NCBI GenBank assembly: GCA_964538455.1
Contig: CAZIDZ010000007.1
Coordinates: 1-64,000, forward strand
Source: JAZDLX01 sp964538455
GTDB taxonomy: Bacteria > Electryoneota > Electryoneia > Electryoneales > Electryoneaceae
Reading direction: 5' to 3'
DNA length: 64,000 nt
The notes under the pieces were generated by a model. It saw nothing but the letters and a program-made list of their open reading frames with translations, was not told the origin of the DNA and did no database searches. A program made the position numbers and the translations under genes. Below, piece after piece: positions 49,211 through 58,406 of this stretch (positions are counted from its first letter, which is position 1; the number at the start of each line of letters is the position of its first letter).

Positions 49211-50281
49211 ATGCTGCTGACTACGCTATCCTTTGTCGTCGTTCTTGGTGTCGTTGTCTTTGTCCACGAATTCGGACATTTCATCGCCGCCCGCCTGATG
49301 GGTGCCCGTGTCGAGGCGTTCTCCATAGGCTTCGGCAAACTGTTCGGCATCCGCAGGGGCGAAACCGAATACCGAATCGGCTATATCCCCCTCGGCGGCT
49401 ACGTCAAGATTTCGGGCATGGTGGATGAATTCATGCAGGGCGAGGAGGGGATCAAGGGCGAACCCTGGGAATTTCAATCGAAGGGCACGCCCGCGAAAGT
49501 CTTCATGATCACCGCCGGCGTGTTGATGAATTTCATCGTGGGATTCCTGCTCTACAGCGCAGTCACTTTCTTCGACGGCGAACCGCAGGTGATGGAGACG
49601 CCCACCGTCGGAAACCTCGCAAAGGGTTACCCTGCCGAACAGATCGGGCTGCTGCCCGGCGACCGGATTCTCAGCGCGGACGGGATCAACACGGAGCAGT
49701 GGGAAATTTTCCGTAACTACGTCCAGGCGCGCCCTGAACAAACAATTCAGCTCGTCTGGCTGCGCGACGGGGATACGCTTCACGCGGCGGTCGTCCCGAA
49801 GTCCGTGGAGATCGAACGGGATGGCCAAACGAGCACGATCGGCCTGATCGGCATCGACCAGGCGGTGCAGCGGGTTCCCGCGAGCCTCAGCCGCTCGCTG
49901 ATGGTCGGCGGGCAGACCACCTGGAATATCATCTCGCTGAGCCTCAAATCCGTCGGCATGCTGATCACCGGCAAAGCTTCTGTCAAAGACTTCACCGGCC
50001 CGGCGGGAATCGTCTACCTCTCCGGGGAAACCGCCCGAGCGGGGTGGGTGACCTTTATCGCGTTTATCGCGTTGATCAACATCAGCATCGGGTTGCTGAA
50101 TATTCTCCCGTTTCCTGTGCTCGACGGCGGACATCTGGTTTACATCCTGATCGAGGCAGTCATTCGCCGTCCGATTCCAACGAAGGTCAAATTGGCCCTG
50201 CAGCAGGTAGGCCTCGCGCTGCTGCTGGTCTTTGCGATGGTCGTCACCTATCATGATATCCTGCGCTTCTTTGTCTCGTAA
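49211..50281 (+). CDS. rseP: site-2 zinc metalloprotease RseP
   Basis: RseP cleaves membrane anti-sigma factors within the bilayer. The 356-residue protein has four membrane helices and one PDZ domain (about 120-200; E. coli has two). Zinc binding is by HEFGH (H19, E20, H23), and D305 lies in ILPFPVLDGGH. The ATG at 49211 follows a six-pair inverted repeat (ACAACT/AGTTGT, 49192-49209) that could fold over the translation start. The putative anti-sigma protein at 21820 is a possible substrate. The usual upstream dxr is not present. Confidence 0.95.
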   Translation: MLLTTLSFVVVLGVVVFVHEFGHFIAARLMGARVEAFSIGFGKLFGIRRGETEYRIGYIPLGGYVKISGMVDEFMQGEEGIKGEPWEFQSKGTPAKVFMITAGVLMNFIVGFLLYSAVTFFDGEPQVMETPTVGNLAKGYPAEQIGLLPGDRILSADGINTEQWEIFRNYVQARPEQTIQLVWLRDGDTLHAAVVPKSVEIERDGQTSTIGLIGIDQAVQRVPASLSRSLMVGGQTTWNIISLSLKSVGMLITGKASVKDFTGPAGIVYLSGETARAGWVTFIAFIALINISIGLLNILPFPVLDGGHLVYILIEAVIRRPIPTKVKLALQQVGLALLLVFAMVVTYHDILRFFVS

Positions 50282-51659
50282 GACCCTGCTCCCGCTGCTT
50301 GGCGCCGTCCTGCTCGTTGCGGGATGCGCCGGATCGCGCCAGGTGCAGGCCCCCGCCGGCACCCGCATGGCCGGAAAACTCGCCGAGCTGCCCCCGAATG
50401 TGCTCGACCGTGTTATCTCCGGATCGCTCTACGAGAGCGAGGGGGACTACCTGCGTGCGCTCCACGAATATTCGAACGCGCTCGCCTTCGACAGCAGCCA
50501 GGTCGAACTCTACATCGCCATCGCGGAAATGCACCGCCAGCTGGGGGAGATGGATCTCGCGCAGAAAATCCTCGAAACGGGAGTGAGTCGGGTTGGGCCG
50601 TATCCCGAACTGCTGCTTCCCCTCGGTCGCGTCGAGTACCAGAATTACGAGTTCGATGATGCGCTCAAGACCTTCCAACAGTACATCTCGATGGATTCGA
50701 CCAACACCGAGGTGTGGGCGACGCTCGCGGCCATTTATGAACGCTCCGAGCAGTACGAAGATGCCATCAAGGTCTATCAGCGCCTGGAAAAACTCGAACC
50801 GGAAAGCCAGGAGTTGCTGCTCAGCCGGGAGGGGTCTCTGCTATCCCGCATGAACCGCTATGACGATGCTCTGGCTGTGTATCAGAGGCTCCAGTCGCTC
50901 CGTCCGGACGCCCATCTCGTTCCGTTCATGATCGGCGGTCTTTACCTCGACAAGGGGGACACGGCGAAGGCGTACGATTCATTCCAGCAGGCCACTCGTC
51001 TCGCGCCCGATGAACCGAGATACTGGGATCTCCGCATCCGTATCGCGGTGATCCTTCGCGACAGCAGCGCCGCGCTCGCCGCCACCGACTCCGCGCTCGT
51101 GTTCAACCCGGATGAACCCGATTTGCTCTCGCTGGCCTCCTCGGTGTACCTCCGCTACCACAGGAACGACCGGGCGATTGAGGTTCTGGAGCACGCCGTC
51201 CAGGTCGACTCGACGAACGTCACCAACTTCATCAACCTCGGTTTCGTGCTGCATGAAAAGAAAGACTGGGACAAGGCGGAAGCTGTTTACGAGCAGGCCC
51301 TGGCGCTCGCTCCGGACGACCCGCAGGTGCTGAACAACTTTGCCTACATGCTCGCCGTCTCCGAACGCCGCCTGCCAGACGCGCTGATCTATATTTCGAG
51401 GGCGCTCGAACTCCAGCCCGAGAACGCTTCCTACATTGACACCAGGGGGTGGGTGTTGTTCAAGATGGGGAGAACGCAGGAGGCGCTCAGCGTGCTGGAG
51501 AAGGCCGCGCAACTGGACGACAGCAATCCCGAAATCCTCGAGCACCTCGGCGATGTGCACGCCGCGCTCGGCAATCGTGAAACAGCGCGCCAATACTGGT
51601 CCGCCGCCCTCGAGAAGGGGGGAGACGCGGAATTGTTGAGGGAGAAACTTAATCCGTGA
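50253..51659 (+). CDS. large TPR-repeat lipoprotein
   Basis: The 468-residue protein has an N-terminal lipobox LVAGC with C25 and then roughly a dozen tetratricopeptide repeats to the C terminus (for example VYQRLEKLEPESQ, LINLGFVLHEKKDWDKAEAVY-type units). It should be an outer-membrane or periplasmic scaffold lipoprotein. The start is uncertain: ATG 50253 gives a 29-base overlap with rseP, and TTG 50271 would give a shorter one; neither has a strong ribosome binding site. The next gene also encodes a lipoprotein and overlaps by four bases. Confidence 0.85.
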   Translation: MISCASLSRKTLLPLLGAVLLVAGCAGSRQVQAPAGTRMAGKLAELPPNVLDRVISGSLYESEGDYLRALHEYSNALAFDSSQVELYIAIAEMHRQLGEMDLAQKILETGVSRVGPYPELLLPLGRVEYQNYEFDDALKTFQQYISMDSTNTEVWATLAAIYERSEQYEDAIKVYQRLEKLEPESQELLLSREGSLLSRMNRYDDALAVYQRLQSLRPDAHLVPFMIGGLYLDKGDTAKAYDSFQQATRLAPDEPRYWDLRIRIAVILRDSSAALAATDSALVFNPDEPDLLSLASSVYLRYHRNDRAIEVLEHAVQVDSTNVTNFINLGFVLHEKKDWDKAEAVYEQALALAPDDPQVLNNFAYMLAVSERRLPDALIYISRALELQPENASYIDTRGWVLFKMGRTQEALSVLEKAAQLDDSNPEILEHLGDVHAALGNRETARQYWSAALEKGGDAELLREKLNP

Positions 51660-52438
51660 CCCGAACCTCGATCGTTCCCCGCTCGCGTGTTCCCCTGTTT
51701 CTGGTTTTCGTTCTGATGTTTGCGGGTTGCGGCGCCCTGCGCCGCGGAGAAATCCCACCCGCTTCCCCGCGCTCAGCCCGCGTGATGATCGCCGACGAAT
51801 TCATGCTTGTTCACCGCTTCGAGGGTGTGTTCTTCCTCAACGTCAAGTCTCCGGAGTACAACGTCACGTTGAAGGGGACATGTCGCCTTGAACACCCGGG
51901 CCGTTTCCAGGGCCGCCTGATGGGGCCGTTCGGAATCCGGCTCGGCGAACTGGTTCTCAACGATGGTGCCTACCGGATTCTTGCCGCCAACGGCAGGGTG
52001 GAGGAGGGCGACGTTCACGATCTCGATCTCCGGCAGTTGACCGGTGTCGAGCTCCCGGCCGATGATCTGCTGAGCCTCTTCGATCCCGCCGCTAGACCCC
52101 CGCCGGAGGGAGTCCGAACGATCTCGCTCCGGGTGCAAAAGGATTCCGGGTATTGGCTCTGGAGGGTTGACGAAGGCTCGGTTGTTCGGGAAATTCAGCT
52201 TGATCCGGTAAAGCGTGTCGTCCGGTCCGAGATGTGGATGACCGGGGACCAGGTCATATTCCTGAGAAAGGATTACGATCAGTTCGAACGGACCGGCGGC
52301 GGAATGGTTGCGCACCGCCTCGTGCTCCACTCCCAGGCCGACCGGCCGGTGACGGCGGAGCTGGTGTACGAATCGCTGCAACTCGATCCAGAGTGGAAGG
52401 ACGATCCATTCAGCATGGTGGAGCCCGCGACGCAATGA
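51656..52438 (+). CDS. LolB-like lipoprotein (DUF4292-type)
   Basis: The 260-residue protein has a lipobox FAGC (C25) and a beta-rich body recalling LolB/LolA folds. It contains FEGVFFLNVKSPEYN, GRLMGPFGIRLGELVLNDGAYRILAAN and a C-terminal QLDPEWKDDPFSM. LolB accepts lipoproteins from LolA and inserts them into the outer membrane; the DUF4292 family in FCB bacteria looks similar but is unproven. GTG 51656 overlaps the TPR gene stop, and the stop overlaps the next glycosyltransferase ATG. The protein may be the outer-membrane part of the block. Confidence 0.65.
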   Translation: MTRTSIVPRSRVPLFLVFVLMFAGCGALRRGEIPPASPRSARVMIADEFMLVHRFEGVFFLNVKSPEYNVTLKGTCRLEHPGRFQGRLMGPFGIRLGELVLNDGAYRILAANGRVEEGDVHDLDLRQLTGVELPADDLLSLFDPAARPPPEGVRTISLRVQKDSGYWLWRVDEGSVVREIQLDPVKRVVRSEMWMTGDQVIFLRKDYDQFERTGGGMVAHRLVLHSQADRPVTAELVYESLQLDPEWKDDPFSMVEPATQ

Positions 52439-53385
52439 AGAACAAATCGCGTATCACGGTACTGGTTCCGCTGTTCAACGAAGAGGAGTCGCTGCCTCAC
52501 CTGAAGGTTGCGCTCGACGAGGTTCTGGCGCGTGAGAAAATCCGGGCCGAGCTGCTGTTTGTCGACGACGGCAGCAGCGACGGCTCAGCCGGGATGATCG
52601 ACGGCTTCGCCCGCGAGGACAAGCGCGTCAAGGTGATCCATTTTCGGCGAAACAGGGGAAAATCGGCCGCGCTGGAGGCGGGCTTCCGCCAGGCTCAGGG
52701 GGAGTTCGTCGTCACCATGGACGCCGACCTGCAGGACGATCCCAACGAGATCCCTAGCCTGATTGCGAAGCTGGAACAGGGCTTCGACATGGTCAGCGGC
52801 TGGAAAAGGAAGCGGCATGATCCCCTCTCGAAGATCATGCCGAGCAAATTCTTCAACCTTGTCGCGAGGCTGACCAGCGGCATCCACCTCCACGATTTCA
52901 ACTGCGGATTGAAAATCTACCGCCGCGAAGTGCTCGATACGATCGATTTGTACGGCGAACTCCACCGCTTCATCCCGATCCTCGCCGGCAGCCAGGGGTG
53001 GCGCATCGGCGAACTGCCCGTGCAGCATCACGCGCGGAAATGGGGGAAGACAAAGTTTGGCATCTCGCGTTTTCTCTACGGCTTTCTCGATCTGCTGACC
53101 GTTCTGTTCATCACCCGCTTCGCCGTGCGCCCGATGCACCTGTTCGGCGGGATCGGCCTGCTCACCAGCCTGGTCGGTTTCGCGATCCTCGTCTATCTCA
53201 CCGTGATGTGGTTCATGGGGCACGGGATCGGCAACCGCCCCCTGTTCTTCCTCGGCATCCTGCTGATGATCGTCGGCATGCAGTCCTTCTCCATTGGTTT
53301 GATCGGCGAGATGATCACCCACCATCATGCGTCGCTGCGGCTGCTGCAGAAGAACAATGTGAAAGAACTCGAGGAAAAACCATGA
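52435..53385 (+). CDS. family 2 glycosyltransferase, polyprenyl-phosphate type
   Basis: The 316-residue enzyme resembles ArnC/GtrB-type polyprenyl-phosphate glycosyltransferases: VPLFNEEESL, VDDGSSDGS, MDADLQDDP, NCGLKIYRREVLD, and two C-terminal membrane helices (about 235-260 and 268-292). These transfer a sugar from a nucleotide donor to undecaprenyl phosphate for use outside the cell. The ATG overlaps the lipoprotein stop. It is the first of three glycosyltransferases in one operon. Confidence 0.88.
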   Translation: MKNKSRITVLVPLFNEEESLPHLKVALDEVLAREKIRAELLFVDDGSSDGSAGMIDGFAREDKRVKVIHFRRNRGKSAALEAGFRQAQGEFVVTMDADLQDDPNEIPSLIAKLEQGFDMVSGWKRKRHDPLSKIMPSKFFNLVARLTSGIHLHDFNCGLKIYRREVLDTIDLYGELHRFIPILAGSQGWRIGELPVQHHARKWGKTKFGISRFLYGFLDLLTVLFITRFAVRPMHLFGGIGLLTSLVGFAILVYLTVMWFMGHGIGNRPLFFLGILLMIVGMQSFSIGLIGEMITHHHASLRLLQKNNVKELEEKP

Positions 53386-54521
53386 TCGTCGGGTTGGTCG
53401 CTCCCTTGCCGCCTCTGCGCGGCGGGATTACCCATTTCGACGTTCTCCTCCTCGACGGTCTTCGCAGCGCTGGCCACACCGTAGTGCCCATCAGCTACCG
53501 GACGCTCTACCCGTCGTTCCTGTTTCCCGGAAAATCGCAATTCGATGACGCCCTCGCGCTGGATCCGGAGACCCGGCCGTTGCTCAAGGCGTGGGATCCG
53601 CTCACCTGGGTGCGGACGCGCGCTGCGCTGAAAAAGGCGGGAGTGGAATCGCTGCTGCTGGTCCATTGGCACCCCTTTTTCGCCCCTTGCCTGCGTTTCC
53701 TGGCGTCTTTCCGTCCCCGGCAGGGTATTGCGCTGTATGTCCACAACGCCATGCCCCACGAGAACGCCTGGATGGGCAAGCTGCTCAATCCGCTGCTCTA
53801 CCGCGCCGTCGACCGCATGTTCATTGGATCGGATGCGGAGGCGGAGGTTCTGCGCCGCGTCGCACCAAAGGTGCCCGTTCGCACCGTGATCCACCCGGTG
53901 CATGACCGTTTTAGACGGTTCTTTCCGGAGATGACGACGCGTGAGGCGCGGACGAGGCTCGGAGTTTCCGGGGATAAGCCGCTGCTGGTGCACCTCGGGC
54001 TCGTTCGCCCTTACAAGGGCGTGGATATCCTGCTCGAAGCGATCGGACGATTGCCGAGGGGGAAAGTGACCCTGGAGGTTGCCGGGGAGTTCTATGACGA
54101 CCGGTCGACCTATGAGCAAATCGTCGAACGGTTGGGGATTCGGGACGAGGTGACGCTGACCGACCGCTACCTCAGCGATGAGGACATGGCGCTCCGTCTG
54201 CGGGCGGCGGACGCTGTCGTGCTCCCCTACCGCTCCGTCACTCAGAGCGGCGTCGCGATGGCGGCCCTCTCGATGGGAACCCCGGTCATCGCCACCCGCG
54301 TCGGTCAGCTCGCGCAGGTGATCGTCCATCCGGAATACGGCGAGTTGGTCGAACCGGGGAATGCCGCAGCGCTCGCCGAAGCCATCGAACGCTACCTGGG
54401 GCGGTACAAGCCGGGGGATGCGAAGCTGCGGCGGCGGATTCGCAAACTCGCTGATGAACAGTTCGGGCGCTGGGAGCAATTCGCGGACCGGATGCTGCGG
54501 CCCGAATCGGAAAGTGCGTGA
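53382..54521 (+). CDS. family 4-type (GT-B) glycosyltransferase
   Basis: The 379-residue protein has two Rossmann domains. The N-terminal part starts MIVGLVAPLPPLRGGITHF. The C-terminal donor domain has LVHLGLVRPYKGVDILLEA, TDRYLSDEDMALRLRAADAVVLPYR and TQSGVAMAALSMGTPVIAT, as in GT4 enzymes. A soluble or peripheral membrane location is likely. ATG 53382 overlaps the previous stop. Sugar and acceptor are unknown, but the neighbours point to a lipid-linked glycan. Confidence 0.9.
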   Translation: MIVGLVAPLPPLRGGITHFDVLLLDGLRSAGHTVVPISYRTLYPSFLFPGKSQFDDALALDPETRPLLKAWDPLTWVRTRAALKKAGVESLLLVHWHPFFAPCLRFLASFRPRQGIALYVHNAMPHENAWMGKLLNPLLYRAVDRMFIGSDAEAEVLRRVAPKVPVRTVIHPVHDRFRRFFPEMTTREARTRLGVSGDKPLLVHLGLVRPYKGVDILLEAIGRLPRGKVTLEVAGEFYDDRSTYEQIVERLGIRDEVTLTDRYLSDEDMALRLRAADAVVLPYRSVTQSGVAMAALSMGTPVIATRVGQLAQVIVHPEYGELVEPGNAAALAEAIERYLGRYKPGDAKLRRRIRKLADEQFGRWEQFADRMLRPESESA

Positions 54522-55450
54522 TGTTTCATCGTGTCGCCTGGGTGATGGTGAACCACAACGGTGGCGGGGAACTGCTCGCGACGGTGGATTCGCTGGCGGA
54601 TGATTTGTCCGCTGGCGACACGATTGTCCTGGTCGACAACGGCAGCGGCGACGGTTCGGCCGAGCAGGTGCTGGCGCTCCACAGGAACGTTGTGCTGCTT
54701 CGCAACGATGACAATCTGCCTTTCTCCGCCGCGAGCAACCGGGGGATACAGTACGCGCTCGAGCGGGATTGCCCTTGGATCGGCCTGCTCAATCCGGATG
54801 TTCGGGTCACGCCGGGTCTCACCGATGAACTCGTGCGCGCCCTCGAGGAGGGTGGGGCGGAGCGCGTTGGCGCCGTCAGCCCTGTGATCACCTTCGGCGG
54901 CACGGATCGCATCTGGTTCGCGGGTGGTGTGATCCTCTGGCCGCTCGCCTGGATTCATCACCGGGGAATGGGGAAACACCGTGGCAATGCCTACCGTTAT
55001 CACGGGTTCACGAGCTATCTTACCGGATGCTGTTGGCTTTCCCCGGCGCAGGCGTGGCGCGAGGTTGGGCTGCTCGACGAACGGTATCTGATGTACGCGG
55101 AGGACGCCGACTGGTCGGCCCGTGCGCGAGCGGCCGGGTGGCGGCTTCGTGTCCACTCGACCGCGTCGCTTCAGCACAACGTCTCCTCTTCCACGAAGGG
55201 GAGGTTTTCGCCGGTCAAGCTGTATTACCGGACGGTGATGGGGCGTAGATTCTTCAAATTCAACACGCCTCTCTGGGCGCGCCCTTTGCAGTTGATCGGC
55301 GCGACGTTGATGCATCTCGTCTACGCTGCGTTCTTACTTTTGACGGGCAATGCTGAGGCGCTTGAAGCGTATCGTAGGGCCCTGCGCCTGAAACCCACGG
55401 AGCGAGTGAAGTGGCCGCCTTCCCCGAAACAGATCGTCAGCTCGTCGTAG
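54521..55450 (+). CDS. family 2 glycosyltransferase, rhamnosyltransferase-like
   Basis: The 309-residue protein is a GT2 enzyme of the rhamnosyltransferase type: VMVNHNGGGELLATVDSL, VLVDNGSGDGSAEQ, LNPDVRV with the DxD-like motif, the GCCWLSPAQAWREVGLLDERYLMYAEDADWS active segment, and a C-terminal hydrophobic helix. These enzymes usually add deoxyhexoses to LPS or cell-wall glycans. ATG 54521 shares one base with the previous stop; GTG one codon earlier is possible. It overlaps the next gene by 40 bases. Confidence 0.9.
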   Translation: MFHRVAWVMVNHNGGGELLATVDSLADDLSAGDTIVLVDNGSGDGSAEQVLALHRNVVLLRNDDNLPFSAASNRGIQYALERDCPWIGLLNPDVRVTPGLTDELVRALEEGGAERVGAVSPVITFGGTDRIWFAGGVILWPLAWIHHRGMGKHRGNAYRYHGFTSYLTGCCWLSPAQAWREVGLLDERYLMYAEDADWSARARAAGWRLRVHSTASLQHNVSSSTKGRFSPVKLYYRTVMGRRFFKFNTPLWARPLQLIGATLMHLVYAAFLLLTGNAEALEAYRRALRLKPTERVKWPPSPKQIVSSS

Positions 55451-56322
55451 ACGCCCGGAGATGGTCCGGGGGGATCGCGCGGGAGTGGCTGCTGCCCTGG
55501 ATCCTGCTGGCGCTGCTCGGCGGCACGGCGGTTTTCGAGTGGTTCTACTCGCCGATCGAAAGCGCCCTCGGCGATTTCATGGTGTGGTCGCGCCCCGTCC
55601 GGCCCGAGGCGGGACGCGCGTGGGAGTTGAACCAGCAGGGCGCGGACGCGATGAAAACGCTCGGCGCGCTCGCCCAGACGTCCCGGCTTCGGCAGGCGGC
55701 GGGGGGGACACTGTCTCGTTGGAGCATGGTCCCCGCCTTGATGGATTCGTTCGACGTCTTCTCCATCTCGCCGCAACGGTTCATCGATCTCTACGACCAG
55801 TTGCCGCCCGCCCTGCAGGGAATGGTGATCCGGCCGATTGACCTCGTGCATGTGCGTACCGCGGGAACATGGCAACGGGTCTTTTTCGTCCGCGAGGGCG
55901 ACCGCAGAATGCTCTACCTCGTCGATCCCTACAACGTCGTCCTCTACCAGTCGAAGCTCCCCGATTCTTTCTTTGAGCGGTACGACCGCTTTTCGCGCCC
56001 TGTGGAGGGGTACCTCGATCAGGTCGGTCAATATGCCGTCATCGCGCCCGCCGAGGCGTTCTTCCAGGCGCTCGCCCCCGCGGGCAAGGTGGAGCTCAGC
56101 TCCGGCGACCTCCGCTGGATTGCGTCGCTCGAAGGCCGCCTCGAGAGCGTTGGCTTCGCCGCCAAGCCCACCGACGAGCTTTGGGAAATCGGGTTCGAGG
56201 TGTCGCGCGAGGGGAGAGTGCTCGTTTACCGGTACTGGATCGGCAAAGCGGCGGGCGAGACGCTCATCCATGAACTCCAGTCGTTCAAACGCAGCGAGCA
56301 GGCCGGGGGGAAATCGAAATGA
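55411..56322 (+). CDS. membrane-anchored protein of unknown function
   Basis: The 303-residue protein has one membrane helix at about 25-45 and a large extracytoplasmic part of about 255 residues with no family signature that I know. Notable are a Trp/Arg/Tyr-rich middle (FFVREGDRRMLYLVDPYNVVLY) and a conserved-looking end RVLVYRYWIGK. The GTG start overlaps the glycosyltransferase by 40 bases, and the stop overlaps the penicillin-binding protein ATG by four. Position suggests a role in peptidoglycan or glycan assembly, perhaps as a partner of the transglycosylase. Confidence 0.72.
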   Translation: MAAFPETDRQLVVDARRWSGGIAREWLLPWILLALLGGTAVFEWFYSPIESALGDFMVWSRPVRPEAGRAWELNQQGADAMKTLGALAQTSRLRQAAGGTLSRWSMVPALMDSFDVFSISPQRFIDLYDQLPPALQGMVIRPIDLVHVRTAGTWQRVFFVREGDRRMLYLVDPYNVVLYQSKLPDSFFERYDRFSRPVEGYLDQVGQYAVIAPAEAFFQALAPAGKVELSSGDLRWIASLEGRLESVGFAAKPTDELWEIGFEVSREGRVLVYRYWIGKAAGETLIHELQSFKRSEQAGGKSK

Positions 56323-58406
56323 ACCGCTTCGCCCTGTTCTGCTCCCGGCTCGGATACCTGATTCTCGGATTCGCCGCTCTCGGCGTCACCGGCCTCATCT
56401 TCCTCGTGGCGGTCAATGTCGATGGCATTCCCCGCGTTCCCGATGAACTGAACCGGCTGATTGCCGTCTCGCCCACGGAAGTGTACGCCGCGGACGGTTC
56501 CCTGCTGACCCGTGTCGGCGGCCGCCGCGCCGTACCGCTTGACCGCATCGCACGCACCTACCAGCTCTCGGTGCTCGCCGCCGAGGATGACGACTTCTAT
56601 CACCATCACGGCATCGATAAACCCGCGCTGGTGAAGGCGACGTGGAACGCTCTGCAGGGGAGCAAAAGCCGCGGCGGGAGTACGATCACCCAGCAACTCG
56701 CACGAAACCTGTTCTTCAGCTTCGAAAAAACCTACGCGAGAAAATTCCGCGAAATCCTCGCCACCCTCGAAATCGAGCGGCGATTCAGCAAGGACGAGAT
56801 TCTCGCCGCCTACTGCAACGGGATATATTTCGGCAACTACGCCTACGGCATCGAGGAGGCGGCGACCTCCTACTTTGGCGTCCACGCCGCTAACCTCGAC
56901 CTCGCCCAGGCCTCCCTGCTCGCCGGACTACCCCAGTCCCCGAGCCGCTACAATCCGTACCGCTATCCCGACCGCGCGGAGGCGCGCCAGGACTGGATCC
57001 TCAACCGTCTCAAGATGCTCGATTGGATCGACCTCGACGAGTATCGCTCCGCCGCGGCCGAGCCCCTCGACTTCCAGCCGCTCTACCAGACCGCCGACGA
57101 GGGGAGTTACTTCCTCGACGCCGTGCTTGACCAGCTTGAGGAGAAGTACGGCCGCACGGTGCTCTACCACGGCGGGTTGAAGATCTACACCACTCTCGAT
57201 CCCACGCTCCAGTCGTGGGCGGTTGAAGCGGTCCAGGAGGGGTTGGGCGATCTCGACAGCCGGTTGGGCTTGCCCCGCTTCGACCCGACGCGCGAGGAGG
57301 ATCGTCAGAACTATCCACAGGCAGCCCTGGTGGCGATCGAGGCGGCCACCGGTGCCGTGCAGGCACTCGTCGGCGGCCGCGACTGGCAGGCGAGCCAGTT
57401 CAACCGCGCCGTGCAGGCGCAGCGCAATATGGGCTCCGTGCTCAAGCCCGTGCTCTACCTGACCGCGATGGAAAAACTGGGGGTTCACCCGGCCTCGCTG
57501 ATCAACGACGACAGTATCACCGTCGTGATCCCCGGCACCAACCCCTGGTCGCCGACGAATTTCTATCCCAATTTTCGCGGCACGACGATCCTGAAGACGG
57601 CGCTCGAACAGTCGCTCAACACCCCCGCCGTTCGACTCATCCTCTCCGTCGGGCCGGAGAACGTGGTCGAGAGCCTGCAAAAGCTGCAAGTGCGCTCGCC
57701 GCTGCTGCCGCATTACAGTATCGCTCTCGGCGGAGTTTCGGTCTCTGCCGTGGAACTGGCGGCGATTGGAGGCTCGATCGCTAATCTTGGCGAGGTCATC
57801 CAGCCTTACTACGTGCGCCGCATCGAGGACGACCGGGGTCAGATCCTCGAGGAACATCTCGCCACTCGCCGGGCGGAGTTCGATCCGGAAGTCACCTACA
57901 TGCTGGTCGACATGATGAAGGGGGTGATCGCTCAGGGGACTGCCGCGGAAGTCAAACAGTACGGATTTACGCTGCCGGCGATCGGAAAGACCGGCACCAC
58001 AGACGATCACCGGGACTCCTGGTTCCTCGGCGCAACAACGCAGCTCTCGGTGTCAACCTGGGTCGGGTTCGACGACTACCGGCAGATGATCGATGTCAAG
58101 GAGGAGGGGATCACCGGTTCGACCGGGGCGATGCCGATTTGGGTGAATTTCATGCTCAAGGCAACCGAGGGAGAACCGCCGAGGGACTTTCCTGTGCCCT
58201 CAGGGATCGAGTTCGTTCCCGTGAGCCCTTGGACCGGGAAGAATGTGTCGGAGCGGGCGAAGGGTGCGATGATCGCCGCGCTGCCGGAAGGTGTGGAGCT
58301 GCCCGATTCCACCCTGTTGCGCATCGAGGCGAGCTGGGGCGACACCGTTCGCGTCGACTCCCTGGGACAGGTGACCATGCACCTCCGTGAGGAGGCGCTC
58401 CCATGA
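56319..58406 (+). CDS. class A penicillin-binding protein (PBP1)
   Basis: The 695-residue bifunctional enzyme polymerises and cross-links peptidoglycan. A membrane helix (about 12-34) is followed by the GT51 transglycosylase with catalytic E89 in LAAEDDDFYHHHGID and GGSTITQQLARN. The transpeptidase has S373 in GSVLKP, the SLN motif at 432-434 and KTG at 557-559. It is a little shorter than E. coli PBP1a. ATG 56319 overlaps the unknown membrane gene, and the stop overlaps the SPOR-domain gene, so all three are likely made together. Confidence 0.96.
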   Translation: MNRFALFCSRLGYLILGFAALGVTGLIFLVAVNVDGIPRVPDELNRLIAVSPTEVYAADGSLLTRVGGRRAVPLDRIARTYQLSVLAAEDDDFYHHHGIDKPALVKATWNALQGSKSRGGSTITQQLARNLFFSFEKTYARKFREILATLEIERRFSKDEILAAYCNGIYFGNYAYGIEEAATSYFGVHAANLDLAQASLLAGLPQSPSRYNPYRYPDRAEARQDWILNRLKMLDWIDLDEYRSAAAEPLDFQPLYQTADEGSYFLDAVLDQLEEKYGRTVLYHGGLKIYTTLDPTLQSWAVEAVQEGLGDLDSRLGLPRFDPTREEDRQNYPQAALVAIEAATGAVQALVGGRDWQASQFNRAVQAQRNMGSVLKPVLYLTAMEKLGVHPASLINDDSITVVIPGTNPWSPTNFYPNFRGTTILKTALEQSLNTPAVRLILSVGPENVVESLQKLQVRSPLLPHYSIALGGVSVSAVELAAIGGSIANLGEVIQPYYVRRIEDDRGQILEEHLATRRAEFDPEVTYMLVDMMKGVIAQGTAAEVKQYGFTLPAIGKTGTTDDHRDSWFLGATTQLSVSTWVGFDDYRQMIDVKEEGITGSTGAMPIWVNFMLKATEGEPPRDFPVPSGIEFVPVSPWTGKNVSERAKGAMIAALPEGVELPDSTLLRIEASWGDTVRVDSLGQVTMHLREEALP

